In this document: positions 49,481-60,066 of the stretch, one piece after another
Layout of the letters: each line of letters opens with the position of its first letter
Numbering within the stretch: the first letter of the stretch is position 1
From: Tanytarsus gracilentus
Taxonomy: Eukaryota > Arthropoda > Insecta > Diptera > Chironomidae
NCBI GenBank assembly: GCA_038502055.1
Contig: JAXRKN010000044.1
Span: forward strand, 4,994,001-5,058,000
DNA: 64,000 nucleotides
Reading direction: 5' to 3'
Position numbers and translations under genes: made by a program
Notes under the pieces: model-generated
What the model saw: only the letters and a program-made list of their open reading frames with translations
The model's database searches: none
Told to the model about the DNA's origin: nothing

Positions 49481-50175
49481 AAATTATATTTATAGGATTG
49501 AAAGTATTTTTTTATTCGGCTAATTATGATTTTAATAGTACAGCTTAGAATCACCTTAATTTTTAAAAATTTACTTTAAATTTGTATCATTCTGTTCTGT
49601 GTAGTTCTTTAAATATATTTTTAATTTGCATTATAAGCTAAAGACGACACCTCAATGAATTTTGACATCTAAATTAAAACCGTGATTTTGAAAATGAAAC
49701 AGAAACTTGTCGTTTTTTGCGAATTTAAATCTGAGAAATTAAACTCGGCATGACACTCAAAAAGAAATGAAGAGTGCACAAATTTATGGAGATGAGAGAT
49801 GTTTTTTTTTTGAGAATAGAAAAATAATTCAAAATTTTATGTTTTAAAAACTTGATTTTAAATTATTTATGCAAATGCATTCCCAATAAAACAGCCCCAA
49901 TCATATAAGTTATAGATTTTAAATTCATTTAATATCTCTCTCTCTCACTCTCGACATCAACGAGGGGGGATTTGAATTATATATCGTTAAAATTCTATTA
50001 GATCAATCACACAAATAATTTTTGTCGTGAACTATATAATTTTTCATATCATCTCTTTAGTAAAATTAATCAACGTTCCTTATATGCTAGAAATAACTTT
50101 CTTCCCATCGAAAAATAAATCGCTTTCAAATATGGCTGCATAGGAGTGTTTAGAGATGATAGGAAGAAGTCTAAA
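49481..50175. other. convergent 3' UTR region, TRAPPC12 and PCIF1
   Basis: A+T-rich 0.7 kb between two genes that end toward each other. Includes a CT-rich patch near 49937-49953. No separate gene. Confidence 0.5.
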
Positions 50176-52569
50176 TTATACAGGTTTGTTGTTTGTTTCG
50201 GTAGCAATGCTGCTGCTACTCGCACTGCCACTGTTGTTCGTGACAGAGTTCTCAGCGACCGCTGCCTCGATGTTCTTATCTTTGCCGGGTCGATATGACT
50301 CCAAAAATGCGTCTATTGCTGGGTCTGTCGGTTTGTACAGTTGATATCCTTGGTCGTTTTGTAACCAACATACAAGAGTTGAATGCGTGCTTTTAACATT
50401 TATCTCAGATCTATAAATTATGATTAGTTAGCTTTTAATAATTAACAAAAATAAAATATATGTAGCTCACTTTTGAAGAACATGCTGATATCCGTGACGG
50501 TACTCATGTTCCATTGCAGGTACGACAAGTAATTTGCGCTTATAAACACTATCTTCGATGCGTGACATACACTTAAGTGGTCGATCCTTAAATTCTGGGA
50601 GAAAAACAATGAAGCTCAATGGATAATTTGAATCGGACAGCAGTCGATCGATGTGCTGTAGTGTGGCATCAATTAGCTCCTCACAGAATGGCGGATTCGC
50701 TTGAAACGAACCCTTTGTTGGATAAAAGTCTAAGAATGGACTGAAATTTTTGATAAAAAAATATTAGTTATATTTTAATTTAAATATTTAATTACTATAT
50801 TTACCCCCTCGATCCATAGTAAGAGTCAGTGTCGCCAAATGCAGAGCAATATTGACGGAAATAGCAGTTGAGTGGGCTCGCAAAGCACTCAAAAGTAACT
50901 CCGAAGTGAATGTTCAAGCAGTGAAATACCGACGCCGGAATTGTAGCCTGCGTCATTTCCGATTCCTGCTGGAGGGGCGTATAGTTGCCCAAATATGTTG
51001 AATATCGCTTAAGCATACAGTATAAGCGAGGAATGAAGAGAGAAAAATTGTCATCACAATTATAACGATAAAGTTGTTCCAATTTTTGTAAGTGAGTCAT
51101 ATTGAGCGTGTGAGTATCGGGCTGCTGATTCGATGGATGCGTGTACTTGACATTGATGTGATCGCGCTCGAATTGATAGTCAACGACGGGTAATCGAATT
51201 GGCGGCAGTGCGAATAAAATTGCCGAACAAATTTCCTCTTTGCGAAGTGAAGGTGGTAGAGGCGGCATTGGATCGTGTAAGCCATTCTCTTTAAGTAACT
51301 GCACATGTCTCTCGCGAATCTTCTTCACATGTTCAACCGAAAGATGATAAATTTTTGAACAAAGCGCCTCAACGCTACCTTTTACAGTTTCTACTAAATG
51401 CGGTTCACATTGTCGCTTAAGATGATCCAAGCTATATAAAATTGAGAGAAATTAATTATTAAAATAATCAAACAAGAATTAGTAAATGACAAACCGGTCT
51501 TGAAAGTCCTCATAGGACGCACCAACAGTCCTCCGTAGCCACTCAAAAGTCTCCTCAGCATTCCACTTCACAATCTTTTTGCTCTCGGCCGGCGCTGGAC
51601 GATTTTCAATGATGTGCACTGCAGCTTCAGCGTAACGCGAGAGTTGTTTGCGAGCATCACTCGTGTACTTTGGTTTAACAAGTTTGATGGGAATATCTTG
51701 AATAATTTCCCGATACATTGAAGGCGACACTTCGGACGTACATTGACTAGGAAGAATAGGATCTCCGCCTTTATCGATCACCTTTCGCTCCATTAGCCAC
51801 CGATTGAATGATCCTTTTGGCGCCTTTATTGATTCTCGCTGTTGACACAAGTTCTCGTAGGTTTGAAAGAGTTTTTGTGCGGCGACGCCTCGCATGTACT
51901 CAATTTCAGGGTGTGGATGAAGCAGATGTGCTGGAGGTCGATTATAAATGTACACATTCGATTGCACTTCTAAATCCCATGGTCCGGAAAGCACAAATTT
52001 CTTCATTGGCGGCTGCGCTTGATTCGGCTGACTTAAGTTTCTCTTCAGAGGCGGCTTATATGGTTGTCTCGATGGTCCCGGCAGCGGAGAATGAGGACTA
52101 CTCGACCCGGTCGGTGTGTTACTGCAAATTCCAAGTGGATCTGTCAGTGGATCGAATTTATTCAGCACAGGCGTCTCCCACAACGATTCATTCGTTATCT
52201 TATTCCAGTAGTACGGTCGATTTTCTCGTTTAGACCAAAATTTCTTCCATCCTTGACGCACCTGCGAATAGTTAGTATTATTACTCTAATTAGACACCTA
52301 TATAAGAATCTAATTGCACATACCAATTCGGGATGCAGCTCTTCTCCATATTCCGGTAGCTTAGTCTGATCGGTTTGTTGCGGCGGTGATTGTACTTGTT
52401 GTTGTTGAATTGGCGGTTGAGTCGGTGTCAACGGCGTTGGATTGATAATTGGCGGCTTTGGAGCGTTGAGTTGTGTCGTTTGTCGCACAGGATGCTCATA
52501 ATTTTGTGTTTGAGCCAGCTGATCCCATGCAGAAGGTGCTGCTTCCGTTTTCGCGCCAATATGATTCAT
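50176..52569 (-). CDS. Pcif1: PCIF1/CAPAM, cap-specific m6Am methyltransferase
   Basis: Five exons (52324-52569, 51495-52261, 50805-51431, 50471-50740, 50176-50410) give 714 residues, close to human PCIF1 (704). The enzyme methylates N6 of a cap-adjacent 2'-O-methyladenosine and binds the Ser5-phosphorylated tail of RNA polymerase II. A WW domain covers residues 87-113 (GWKKFW then R-P-Y-Y-W-N, E-S-L-W-E-T-P). Central segments such as GPWDLEVQSNVYIYNRPPAH and FGVTFECFASPLNCYFRQYC fit the family. The catalytic motif N-P-P-F is present at residues 562-565. A Pro/Gln-rich N-terminus and a Ser/Asn-rich tail flank the core. All exon phases agree. Confidence 0.95.
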
Positions 52570-53725
52570 TTTTTTTCCTCTAAAATTTCACTTGTGTACA
52601 CTCCCTTGATCGTTAATCTTCCAATCTTTACTTTTTTTTTTATTGATAATGTCCACTTTAGAGCATCTCCTTTCGATTTATTAGTTAACGTTTTTCGCGC
52701 CGCACACTAAATTTTTTTTCGCTCTCTTTCTGTTGTGTTTATTTGCCAGTCAGTTTGAATATAAAACGAGAAAAGCGAAGAGAAGAGAAAAAAAAAGTCC
52801 GCGGAAGAAATTTTTCACTCGCAAGGAAAAATTTAAAAGATGATAATGATGCCTCCAGCAAACAACACAAAACCACGTATACTTTTGATTTAAAACCACT
52901 TCATTCACTGCCTCGGGCGCTTACTGACACTTTTCACTAATTTTTTCCCATTTTCTTGCGTTTTTCTTCGCGCAATTGATTTTTTAAAAACTGCGTAAAA
53001 ATCTAAGCTCAGCTTTTTTCCTAATGGAGGTGGGTCTTGTTCGTCGGTTGCGTGACATGGCATTAATTTACTGAATTTGAAGGCGAAAATATAAAATTAT
53101 TTTTTTTATATTTTCTGACGTTTTTTAATGGAATTTTAAAATTTTAAAATTTAAATTTAAATAAAATTCGACATGACCAAACTTAATGACGTGTCCTTGT
53201 GGCTTTTTATTTTCGCTTCACTTTTTAAGAAGAGATGCGAAAAGTCTTCACCCGAATACAAAATTAATTGTGGGTGTTTTTGTTGATGAATTGATTAAAT
53301 TAAAATTATTAAACGAATTAAATGAAAATGAATTAAATTAAAGTTTAACATTTCTTAATTTAAAAACTAATTACGCGTCTTATAAGCAAAATTTTGTCGC
53401 ATCATTTTTGCGTGTCAACACTTTACTCACGCGAGTTTATTATCAAAATAAAATTGAATTTTTCTCTCTTGAACTTTTTCGCATTTATCGGCGATGAATA
53501 ATTAAATAGTTAGCACATTAACATCACGAAGACGATTAAGCGACATACAAATGAAATCTTAGGGAGATAGCGAGTATAAAGTGTCATTTGGTGCGTGAAA
53601 ACAGAAGGAGAAAAAGTTATAATTTTCGGTCTTGTGATTTTTGTGCATTGATAAGAGTTTTTTTCGGGGGAAGTTAAAAGTCTCTTTTTTTGAGGTACGA
53701 TTAAGTGATAAGACATCGAACGGTG
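52570..53725. promoter_or_regulatory. divergent promoter region, PCIF1 and Tom70
   Basis: 1.16 kb between the two start codons, with the 5' UTRs of both genes. It contains AACTTTTTCGCAT at 53472-53484, GATGCGAAAAGTC at 53234-53246 and AACGTTTTTCGCG near 52687, related to motifs at other promoters in the window. No TATA box assigned. Confidence 0.5.
53472..53484 (-). promoter_or_regulatory. promoter-associated motif, ATGCGAAAAAGTT on the minus strand
   Basis: The 13-mer AACTTTTTCGCAT, about 240 bases upstream of the Tom70 start codon. The same 13-mer in the same orientation occurs at 56560-56572 between ATP synthase g and CCT4. Confidence 0.35.
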
Positions 53726-55705
53726 ATGGAGAGCACGGGTAGCACATTTCCCAAATGGCAATTGGCAATTTTGATTGGTGCACCATTAGCTTTTGGTTTG
53801 GGCTATTTGTACTATCGTAATGCCGCTATTGAGGAGGGAACTGATGAGGAAAAGAAGGAGGCGAAGAAGTTAAAGGATGCATCAAAGTCACTGTCAATTG
53901 ATGGTGATACAGCGACAGCATCTCCGACACAGTCGAACGAAACTGTCGTCAATGGAATCGAGAAAGAGTTGGAGACGAACCAATTTAAAAAATTGAGTCC
54001 CTTCGAGAAGGCTGTAAAGTTCAAGGAATCGGGTAATGAAAGTTTTAAAAACGGCAAATATGACACGGCAATTGAACTCTATGACAAAGCCATTGAAATA
54101 TGCCCAAAGACCAACGCAATTGATCTTTCACAGTTCTATCAGAATCGCGCTGCCGCTTATGAGCAGCTGAAGCAATGGAAACATGTGTCTGATGACTGCA
54201 CAAAAGCTCTCGAGTTAAATTCAAAGTATATTAAAGCGCTCCATAGACGTGCCAGAGCTTATGAGAACCTAAAAGACCTCGAACTATGTCTTGAGGACGT
54301 CACCGCAGTGGCGATTCTCGAGGGATTCCAAAACTCCAACTCTCTCGTCTTTGCCGATCGCATCTTAAAAGATCTCGGCATGAAACACGCAAAAGAAGCA
54401 ATGCAAAATAAGCAACCAGTTGAGCCTTCAAAGAACTTTGTCGTAAACTACTTTAAATCGTTCTCTCAAGATCCGGTTCATAAAGTGGTCGTGAGCAGTA
54501 ACGAGTCGAGTGGCTTCCTCAAAGCCATCAAGTCATTCAAGAGTGGACAGTTTAACGATGTTATAAGTGCATGCAATGAGGAGCTCGAGGGCAGTGAGGA
54601 CGACAGTGCCTACAAATTGGAAGCGATTTTACTCCGTGGAACATTCTACCTCCTCTCGGGTCAATTCGATAAATCCCTCGCCGACTTTAATACAATTATC
54701 ACAAACGAAGATGCAGATCCCAAATTGCGATCAAATGCACTAACCAAGCGAGCTTCATTACACATGCAAACCGATCAGAAAGATGCGTCATTTTCAGACT
54801 TTACAACTGCCATCGAAATCGATCCAAATAACCCCGACATATATCATCATCGTGGACAGGTTTATTTGCTAGTCGAACAACTCGAGGACGCCGTCAAAGA
54901 CTTTGCGAAAGCTTATGAACTTTCGCCGAAAAATCCCATCACATACGTACACAAACTCTACTCGGAATATCGTCAGGCCGTTAACGATCAGGACAACGGC
55001 AAGCTCTTTCAGAAGGTCCCATTATTGATTGAGTAAATTTATGAAATTTTAACGTTCTTTTTTTTTGATGTACAGATTGAGGAGTTTAGCGAGTCTGTAA
55101 AAGAATATCCCGATTGTATTGAAGTCTATAGTCTTTTTGCACAAATCCTGTCAGATCAGCAGCAATATCACTTAGCTGATGACTACTTTGAGAAAGCAAT
55201 GAAATTGGAACCAAATAATGGTAATATAATTTTCAACTAAAAAGTGCATACACTTAAAGGAACATTTTTAGCCGGTCTCTATGTGCATCGAGGACTCCTC
55301 TTGCTCCAGTGGAAGGGTGACATCAACGAGTCTCTAAAACTTTTAGAGAAAGCCATTGAAGTCGATGATAAATGCGAGTTCGCTTACGAGACACTGGGCA
55401 CGGTCGAAGTTCAAAGAGGTAAATTGTCATTTCCTTTCCTTCATTCGACGACCGAATTTAAATCTTTTTTTTAATTTAAAGGCAATTTGGAGCGGGCAAT
55501 TTCATTGTTTGAGAATGCTCTCAAATTGGCAAAGAGCGAGATGGAACTGACTCACATCTTCTCACTGAAAGATGCCGCTCATGCTCAGCTAGCCGTCACG
55601 AGTAAGTTAAATGTCACGTTTTAAGATTTAATTTAAAATTAATCTCTTTTAGAAAAAATGGGATTGTCTTTACAGTCGCTGATGTCTAATTTACCCCAGT
55701 TTTAG
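53726..55705 (+). CDS. Tom70: mitochondrial import receptor Tom70
   Basis: Five exons (53726-55015, 55076-55220, 55272-55418, 55482-55601, 55653-55705) give 584 residues. Tom70 is the outer-membrane receptor for carrier-type preproteins delivered by Hsp70/Hsp90. An N-terminal membrane anchor spans about residues 11-30 (L-A-I-L-I-G-A-P-L-A-F-G-L-G-Y-L-Y-Y), then a charged linker, then TPR motifs (A-V-K-F-K-E-S-G-N-E-S-F-K-N-G-K-Y-D; Y-Q-N-R-A-A-A-Y-E-Q-L; L-H-R-R-A-R-A-Y). The C-terminus (Y-V-H-R-G-L-L-L-L-Q-W-K, Y-E-T-L-G-T-V-E-V-Q-R) is typical. The ATG at 53726 is the first in frame. The first donor (AAG|GTCCCA) is unusual but keeps the conserved I-E-E-F segment in frame. AATAAA signals lie at 55847-55857. 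Confidence 0.96.
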
Positions 55706-56022
55706 AGAGATTATCAAGAGTATAATCAAAGCTAGATGATTTAATGCTTTTCTTCTGAGAAATATGATGGTAAAAAAATGCTTAATAGCATTTGATGATC
55801 GTAAAACTATCAAAAGTGTTTCCCTTTTTGTTGTTGGCTCTTTTGCAATAAAATAAAGACAATTTAAAAATGTCACAAAAATATTAACTCAACTATTTGT
55901 ATAGAGAACTTCTTGAAATACCATTAGACGTTCTTTATTTTCACATCTTAATTTTTGATTTCCTTCGGATCCAATGGTGAATTTTTAAACAACTATCGTA
56001 AAGGGAAATTTAAAGGGAATTT

Positions 56023-56457
56023 TTAGACCTTGTAGCCGACGAGATGTCGCTTTCCGATGACTTCGCCAGCGTAGAACCAGAAACAAATCTCCATTGTGAT
56101 GAGAGTGTTTAGCCATGCCTCGCGGACAGTAAGATTTTTCCAGGCACCTGTTTTCGCTCCGGAGACGAGCTTGACAATTCCGTTTTTAATGGCTGGCAAG
56201 TCGGTCGGTGATGGCGGTGTTAATTCAACGACAGCATACTTCATGAATTTGGCGAATTTTGGTTTCGCTTGTGTCATTAGCGCTGAAAGTAGAGAAATTA
56301 AATTGATTTTTTTGCCTTCATTATGTAATTTTGCAATTTTCATAAACAATGCATGCAACTCATGCTGAAAGTGAATAAATTTATGCGGAAAACTTTCACT
56401 GGATGTTAATTACTCACTTGACACCAAAGTTGATCCTTTACTTGCGATGCTGGCCAT
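56023..56457 (-). CDS. ATPsynG: mitochondrial ATP synthase subunit g
   Basis: Two exons (56418-56457 and 56023-56282) give 99 residues, as in Drosophila. Subunit g belongs to the membrane part of F1Fo ATP synthase and helps form enzyme dimers and cristae. Key matches: V-E-L-T-P-P-S-P near the middle, L-T-V-R-E-A-W-L-N-T-L, and the C-terminus G-E-V-I-G-K-R-H-L-V-G-Y-K-V; one membrane helix near the end carries the G-x-x-x-G type spacing. It is divergent from CCT4 over only 185 bases and convergent with Tom70. Confidence 0.96.
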
Positions 56458-56642
56458 GATATTTCAATTTTTTCTCTAAATTTTCGCCTAGTCGAGCCTG
56501 ATTCCTCTTCTGAATGACGCAGAAAAAGTTAAATACCCTCGCGTGAGCATTCGCATCTAAACTTTTTCGCATCACTTTAAAGAAGCAAAAAATCGCGTGA
56601 GATCTCGTGAAAATTGTAAAATTTAATTGAAAGCAAATAAAG
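56458..56642. promoter_or_regulatory. compact bidirectional promoter, ATP synthase g and CCT4
   Basis: Only 185 bases separate the start codons, so both genes almost certainly share promoter sequence. It contains TCGCGTGAG twice (56539-56547 and near 56593-56601), GACGCAGAAAAAGTTAAA at 56516-56533, and AACTTTTTCGCAT at 56560-56572. No TATA box, as expected of housekeeping promoters. Confidence 0.7.
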
Positions 56643-58571
56643 ATGACTGCTAAATCAGCCGCTAAAGGACCAGCAATGAAGGCACCTCAAATGCAGGGGC
56701 AAGCGTTCAAGGATAGAAGTAAACCATCGGATATTAGACATTCAAACATCGCTGCCGCAAAAGGTGAGTAATTTTTTTTTCACCAACATCTTTTGTTCAA
56801 TTTTACATCAAAATTAAGTACTTTCTGCACATTTCAATGGCTTAACTCGCTTATTTGAAGCAATTGCTGTAATTAATATCACACGCAGTCATTAAACAGC
56901 TTAAATTACATTCATAATTTCATTACTCATAAACATTTGGGGTTATTGTTGTGAACATTCGAGAACTGATGTTTCCTATTTTTATTATTAGCTGTCGCCG
57001 ATGCTATCCGTACGAGTTTGGGACCTCGCGGCATGGACAAAATGGTAAGAATAATTGAATTTCGCAATTTTTAAAAAATAACTTCAAAAAACCGTTAAAT
57101 TTTCAAAAATATAATCTCATTTTAGATCCAAGCCGCAAATGGCGAGGTGACAATCACAAATGATGGAGCTACAATTCTCAAGCAGATGAATGTTATGCAT
57201 CCGGCCGCTAAAATGTTGGTTGAGTTGTCACGTGCACAAGATGTAGAGGCTGGCGACGGAACTACTTCAGTGGTTGTTATTGCTGGCGCTCTTCTCGACG
57301 CTTGCCGTAAACTCCTTCAGAAGGGAATTCATCCGACTGCAATCTCTGAGGCTTTCCAAAGATGCGCAAAAAAGGCCGTCATGATTCTCACGGAAATGTC
57401 AAATCCAATTGAAGAGAGTGATCGCGAGAGTTTAGTTAAGAGTGCATCTACATCTCTCAACTCGAAAGTTGTCTCGCAACAAAGCAGTCTCCTTGCACAG
57501 ATTGCTGTCGATGCCGTTCTTAAGGTAACTGAAGAACGCGGCACTGAGAGGTCAGTTGATCTCAAGAATGTCAAAATCATTCAGAGTCTCGGCGGCACAA
57601 TTGAAGATACCGAACTCGTTGATGGTTTAGTTTTTTCGCAAAAGTCAGCCGGTGTCAATGGACCTAAGCGCATTGAAAAGGCAAAAATTGCTCTCATTCA
57701 ATTCTGCATTTCACCGCCCAAAACTGACATGGATCACAATGTCGTAGTGTCTGACTACGCGGCCATGGATCGTGTTTTGAAGGAGGAACGTGCCTACATT
57801 CTCAACATTGTCAAGCAAATTAAAAAAGCCGGTTGCAATGTTTTGCTCGTTCAAAAGTCTATCTTGCGCGATGCCGTTTCGGACTTGGCTCATCACTTCC
57901 TCGATAAGATCAAAGTGATGGTCGTTAAGGACATTGAACGTGAGGATATTGAGTATGTCTGCAAGACACTCGGATGCCGACCAATTGCATCGCTCGATCA
58001 TTTCACGCCCGAAAATGTTGTCAACGCCGATTTGGCAGAGGAAGCAAGTAGCGGAATTAATAAATTCATTAAAATCACAGGCATTCAAAATCAAGGACGT
58101 ACTGCAAGTATCATCGTTCGTGGATCAAATAAGCTTGTTTTGGGCGAGGCTGAACGTTCATTGCATGACGCTCTCTGTGTCGTTCGATGCTTGGTCAAGA
58201 AGCGTGCATTAATCGCTGGCGGAGGTGCTGGTGAAATTGAAATGGCATTGCAACTTCAAAGCTTTGCTCAGAGTTTAGAAGGCATCGACAGCTATTGTTT
58301 CCGTGCATTTGGCGAAGCCTTGGAAGTTGTTCCATCGACTCTCGCCGAAAACGCTGGTCTCAATGCAATTTCGACCGTTACCGAGCTAAGATCGCGTCAC
58401 GCTCAAGGCGAAAAGAATGCTGGAATTAATGTTAGAAAGGGAGCAATTACCGATATGCTTGCCGAGAATGTTGTGCAGCCGACTCTGGTATCAACGTCTG
58501 CAATCACTCTCGCATCCGAGACAGTTCGTTCGATCTTGAAGATTGACGATATTGTCAACACCATCACATAA
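56643..58571 (+). CDS. CCT4: T-complex chaperonin subunit delta (CCT4)
   Basis: Three exons (56643-56763, 56992-57044, 57126-58571) give 539 residues, full length for the family. CCT4 is one of eight subunits of the cytosolic TRiC ring that folds actin, tubulin and WD40 proteins. ATP-site motifs are intact: R-T-S-L-G-P-R-G-M-D-K-M, T-N-D-G-A-T-I-L, and A-G-D-G-T-T-S-V-V (GDGTT at about 101-105). The delta identity rests on N-S-K-V-V-S-Q, Q-F-C-I-S-P-P-K-T-D-M-D and K-K-R-A-L-I-A-G-G-G-A. It ends S-I-L-K-I-D-D-I-V-N. A polyadenylation signal at 58693-58698 lies almost at the FCF1 stop codon. Confidence 0.98.
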
Positions 58572-58723
58572 GCGAACAAATTAAATACTTTCCTTTTTTT
58601 GCGCATAATACCCATCAATGATCCAGTAACATTATTAACTCATATTTTCACAACTTTATTGTATTTTTCTCTGCCTTATCGCACGCACTCGTAATAAAAA
58701 GAATTTTTGCTTAAATTTTAAAA

Positions 58724-59512
58724 TTATTTCTTTCCACTTCCAATTGGCTCAAATTGATCTCCCATTCTTTCGATTGTATATCTGTTGATTGAAACACTCA
58801 TGATTGGCACGCCTGGAATTTTTCTGATTCTTCGCTTGAGATCTTTATCGTTGGTGGCGACAATGTAGCATTTATGTTGAGTCACTCGATTAACAATACA
58901 GTCATCGGCGTATGTTCCTCTATGTATGCACGGAAGTCTCTCGAAACGATCATCTCTGATGATCTTGAGAGCTAATTTGTATTTTTGTCCCATCTTTTCC
59001 AGCTCACCGCGAACGCATCTAAAATAAATTATTTTAAATAAAATTAATGGACTCAATGAAATTTTAACTTACTCTGGTATGTATGGAATACACTTTGCGT
59101 AGAGGCAATCCATCATGGTCTTGATAATATCTAGCTTATTTTTAATGCTAAAATTTATAAAGTTGGTGTCGAGGATGATATGATAGGGAGGTCCGAGTTG
59201 AGTGTTGTAGCTGAAGAATAATGCAGACGATGCTTTAGGCTTTTCCATAACTTTAAGTTGTGTCGGATCCTCCTTTTTTGGCTTTATTACCCGATCTTTT
59301 TCCTTCAATCTATTATCCTTCAAACTAATCATTCGCTTGAGCTATAAAATTATAATTAAATTTATGATTATGACAAACATGTGGCGTTAAAGTTTTTTTT
59401 ACCTGTGCAAGTTTCTGAACGGCAACGCGTTTCGCTCTTTGCTTGTTATTTCCCTGAATAAAAGTTAGTTTAAAATATTGGCCTGCTTAAATTGATTTAT
59501 AAAACTTACCAT
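58724..59512 (-). CDS. Fcf1: rRNA-processing protein FCF1 (PIN-domain, UTP24)
   Basis: Four exons (59510-59512, 59403-59453, 59073-59341, 58724-59018) give 205 residues. FCF1/Utp24 is the SSU-processome nuclease acting at early sites in pre-18S rRNA. The PIN domain is clear: Q-L-G-P-P-Y-H-I-I-L-D-T-N-F with the acidic residue at about D76, M-M-D-C-L-Y-A-K-C-I-P, and G-T-Y-A-D-D-C, then K-C-Y-I-V-A-T and R-K-I-P-G-V-P-I-M. The first coding exon contains only the ATG; the second starts G-N-N-K, parallel to the M-G-K-Q start of the human protein. CCT4 ends 152 bases away on the other strand. Confidence 0.96.
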
Positions 59513-60066
59513 TTTGCCGAAATTTTATTTTAAATTGTTTTCACGTTTTCAAATGAAATATTTTTTTTGTTTTTATCTCAAATTTTAGAAGAAGAATAAA
59601 TTATTAAAAATTGTCACTTTGTCCGGTTTGTTTACTTTCAAGAAATATTTAATTCGCATGTTAAAAAACACGAATGAGTGAGTTGTAGGCTGTATTTATT
59701 ATAATTTCAAAAGTTTTAAAACGAGTCATTTTATGCCATATAAATTAAAAATAATATAAAATGCGCTTCAACGCCCATTCAACGTGCCGCGATATTTCTT
59801 AAATTATTTTGTTGTCGAAAGTTCTTGCCCCGCTTTCATTCAGATTAAAAATTTTAATTTAAAAGGACGAAACAATTCAAAATTAAAGTAAAATAAGGAC
59901 TTGAGAACAAATCAAATTAATTTTAATGCTCGTAATCGGCATCACTCATCATTGAATAAAACAAGTAAATTAAATTGTGCTTGGAATTTTTTTAAACTAA
60001 CATTGTATCTACTTTTAAGAGGAAGAGATAACAAGCTGAATTAATTTTCACAAGATCTAGTACATC
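59513..60066. promoter_or_regulatory. divergent promoter region, FCF1 and ZAD gene
   Basis: 554 bases between start codons, strongly A+T-rich, with the two leaders. I see no clear core element; the AAAAAGTT motif found at neighbouring promoters is not evident here. Confidence 0.45.

Noticed and set aside
51808..52369. Frames of 141 and 101 codons antisense to PCIF1
   Set aside because: They lie opposite a confidently assigned PCIF1 exon with family-specific sequence.
57711..58094. 127-codon frame antisense to CCT4
   Set aside because: Mirror of a strongly conserved coding exon; no independent signal.
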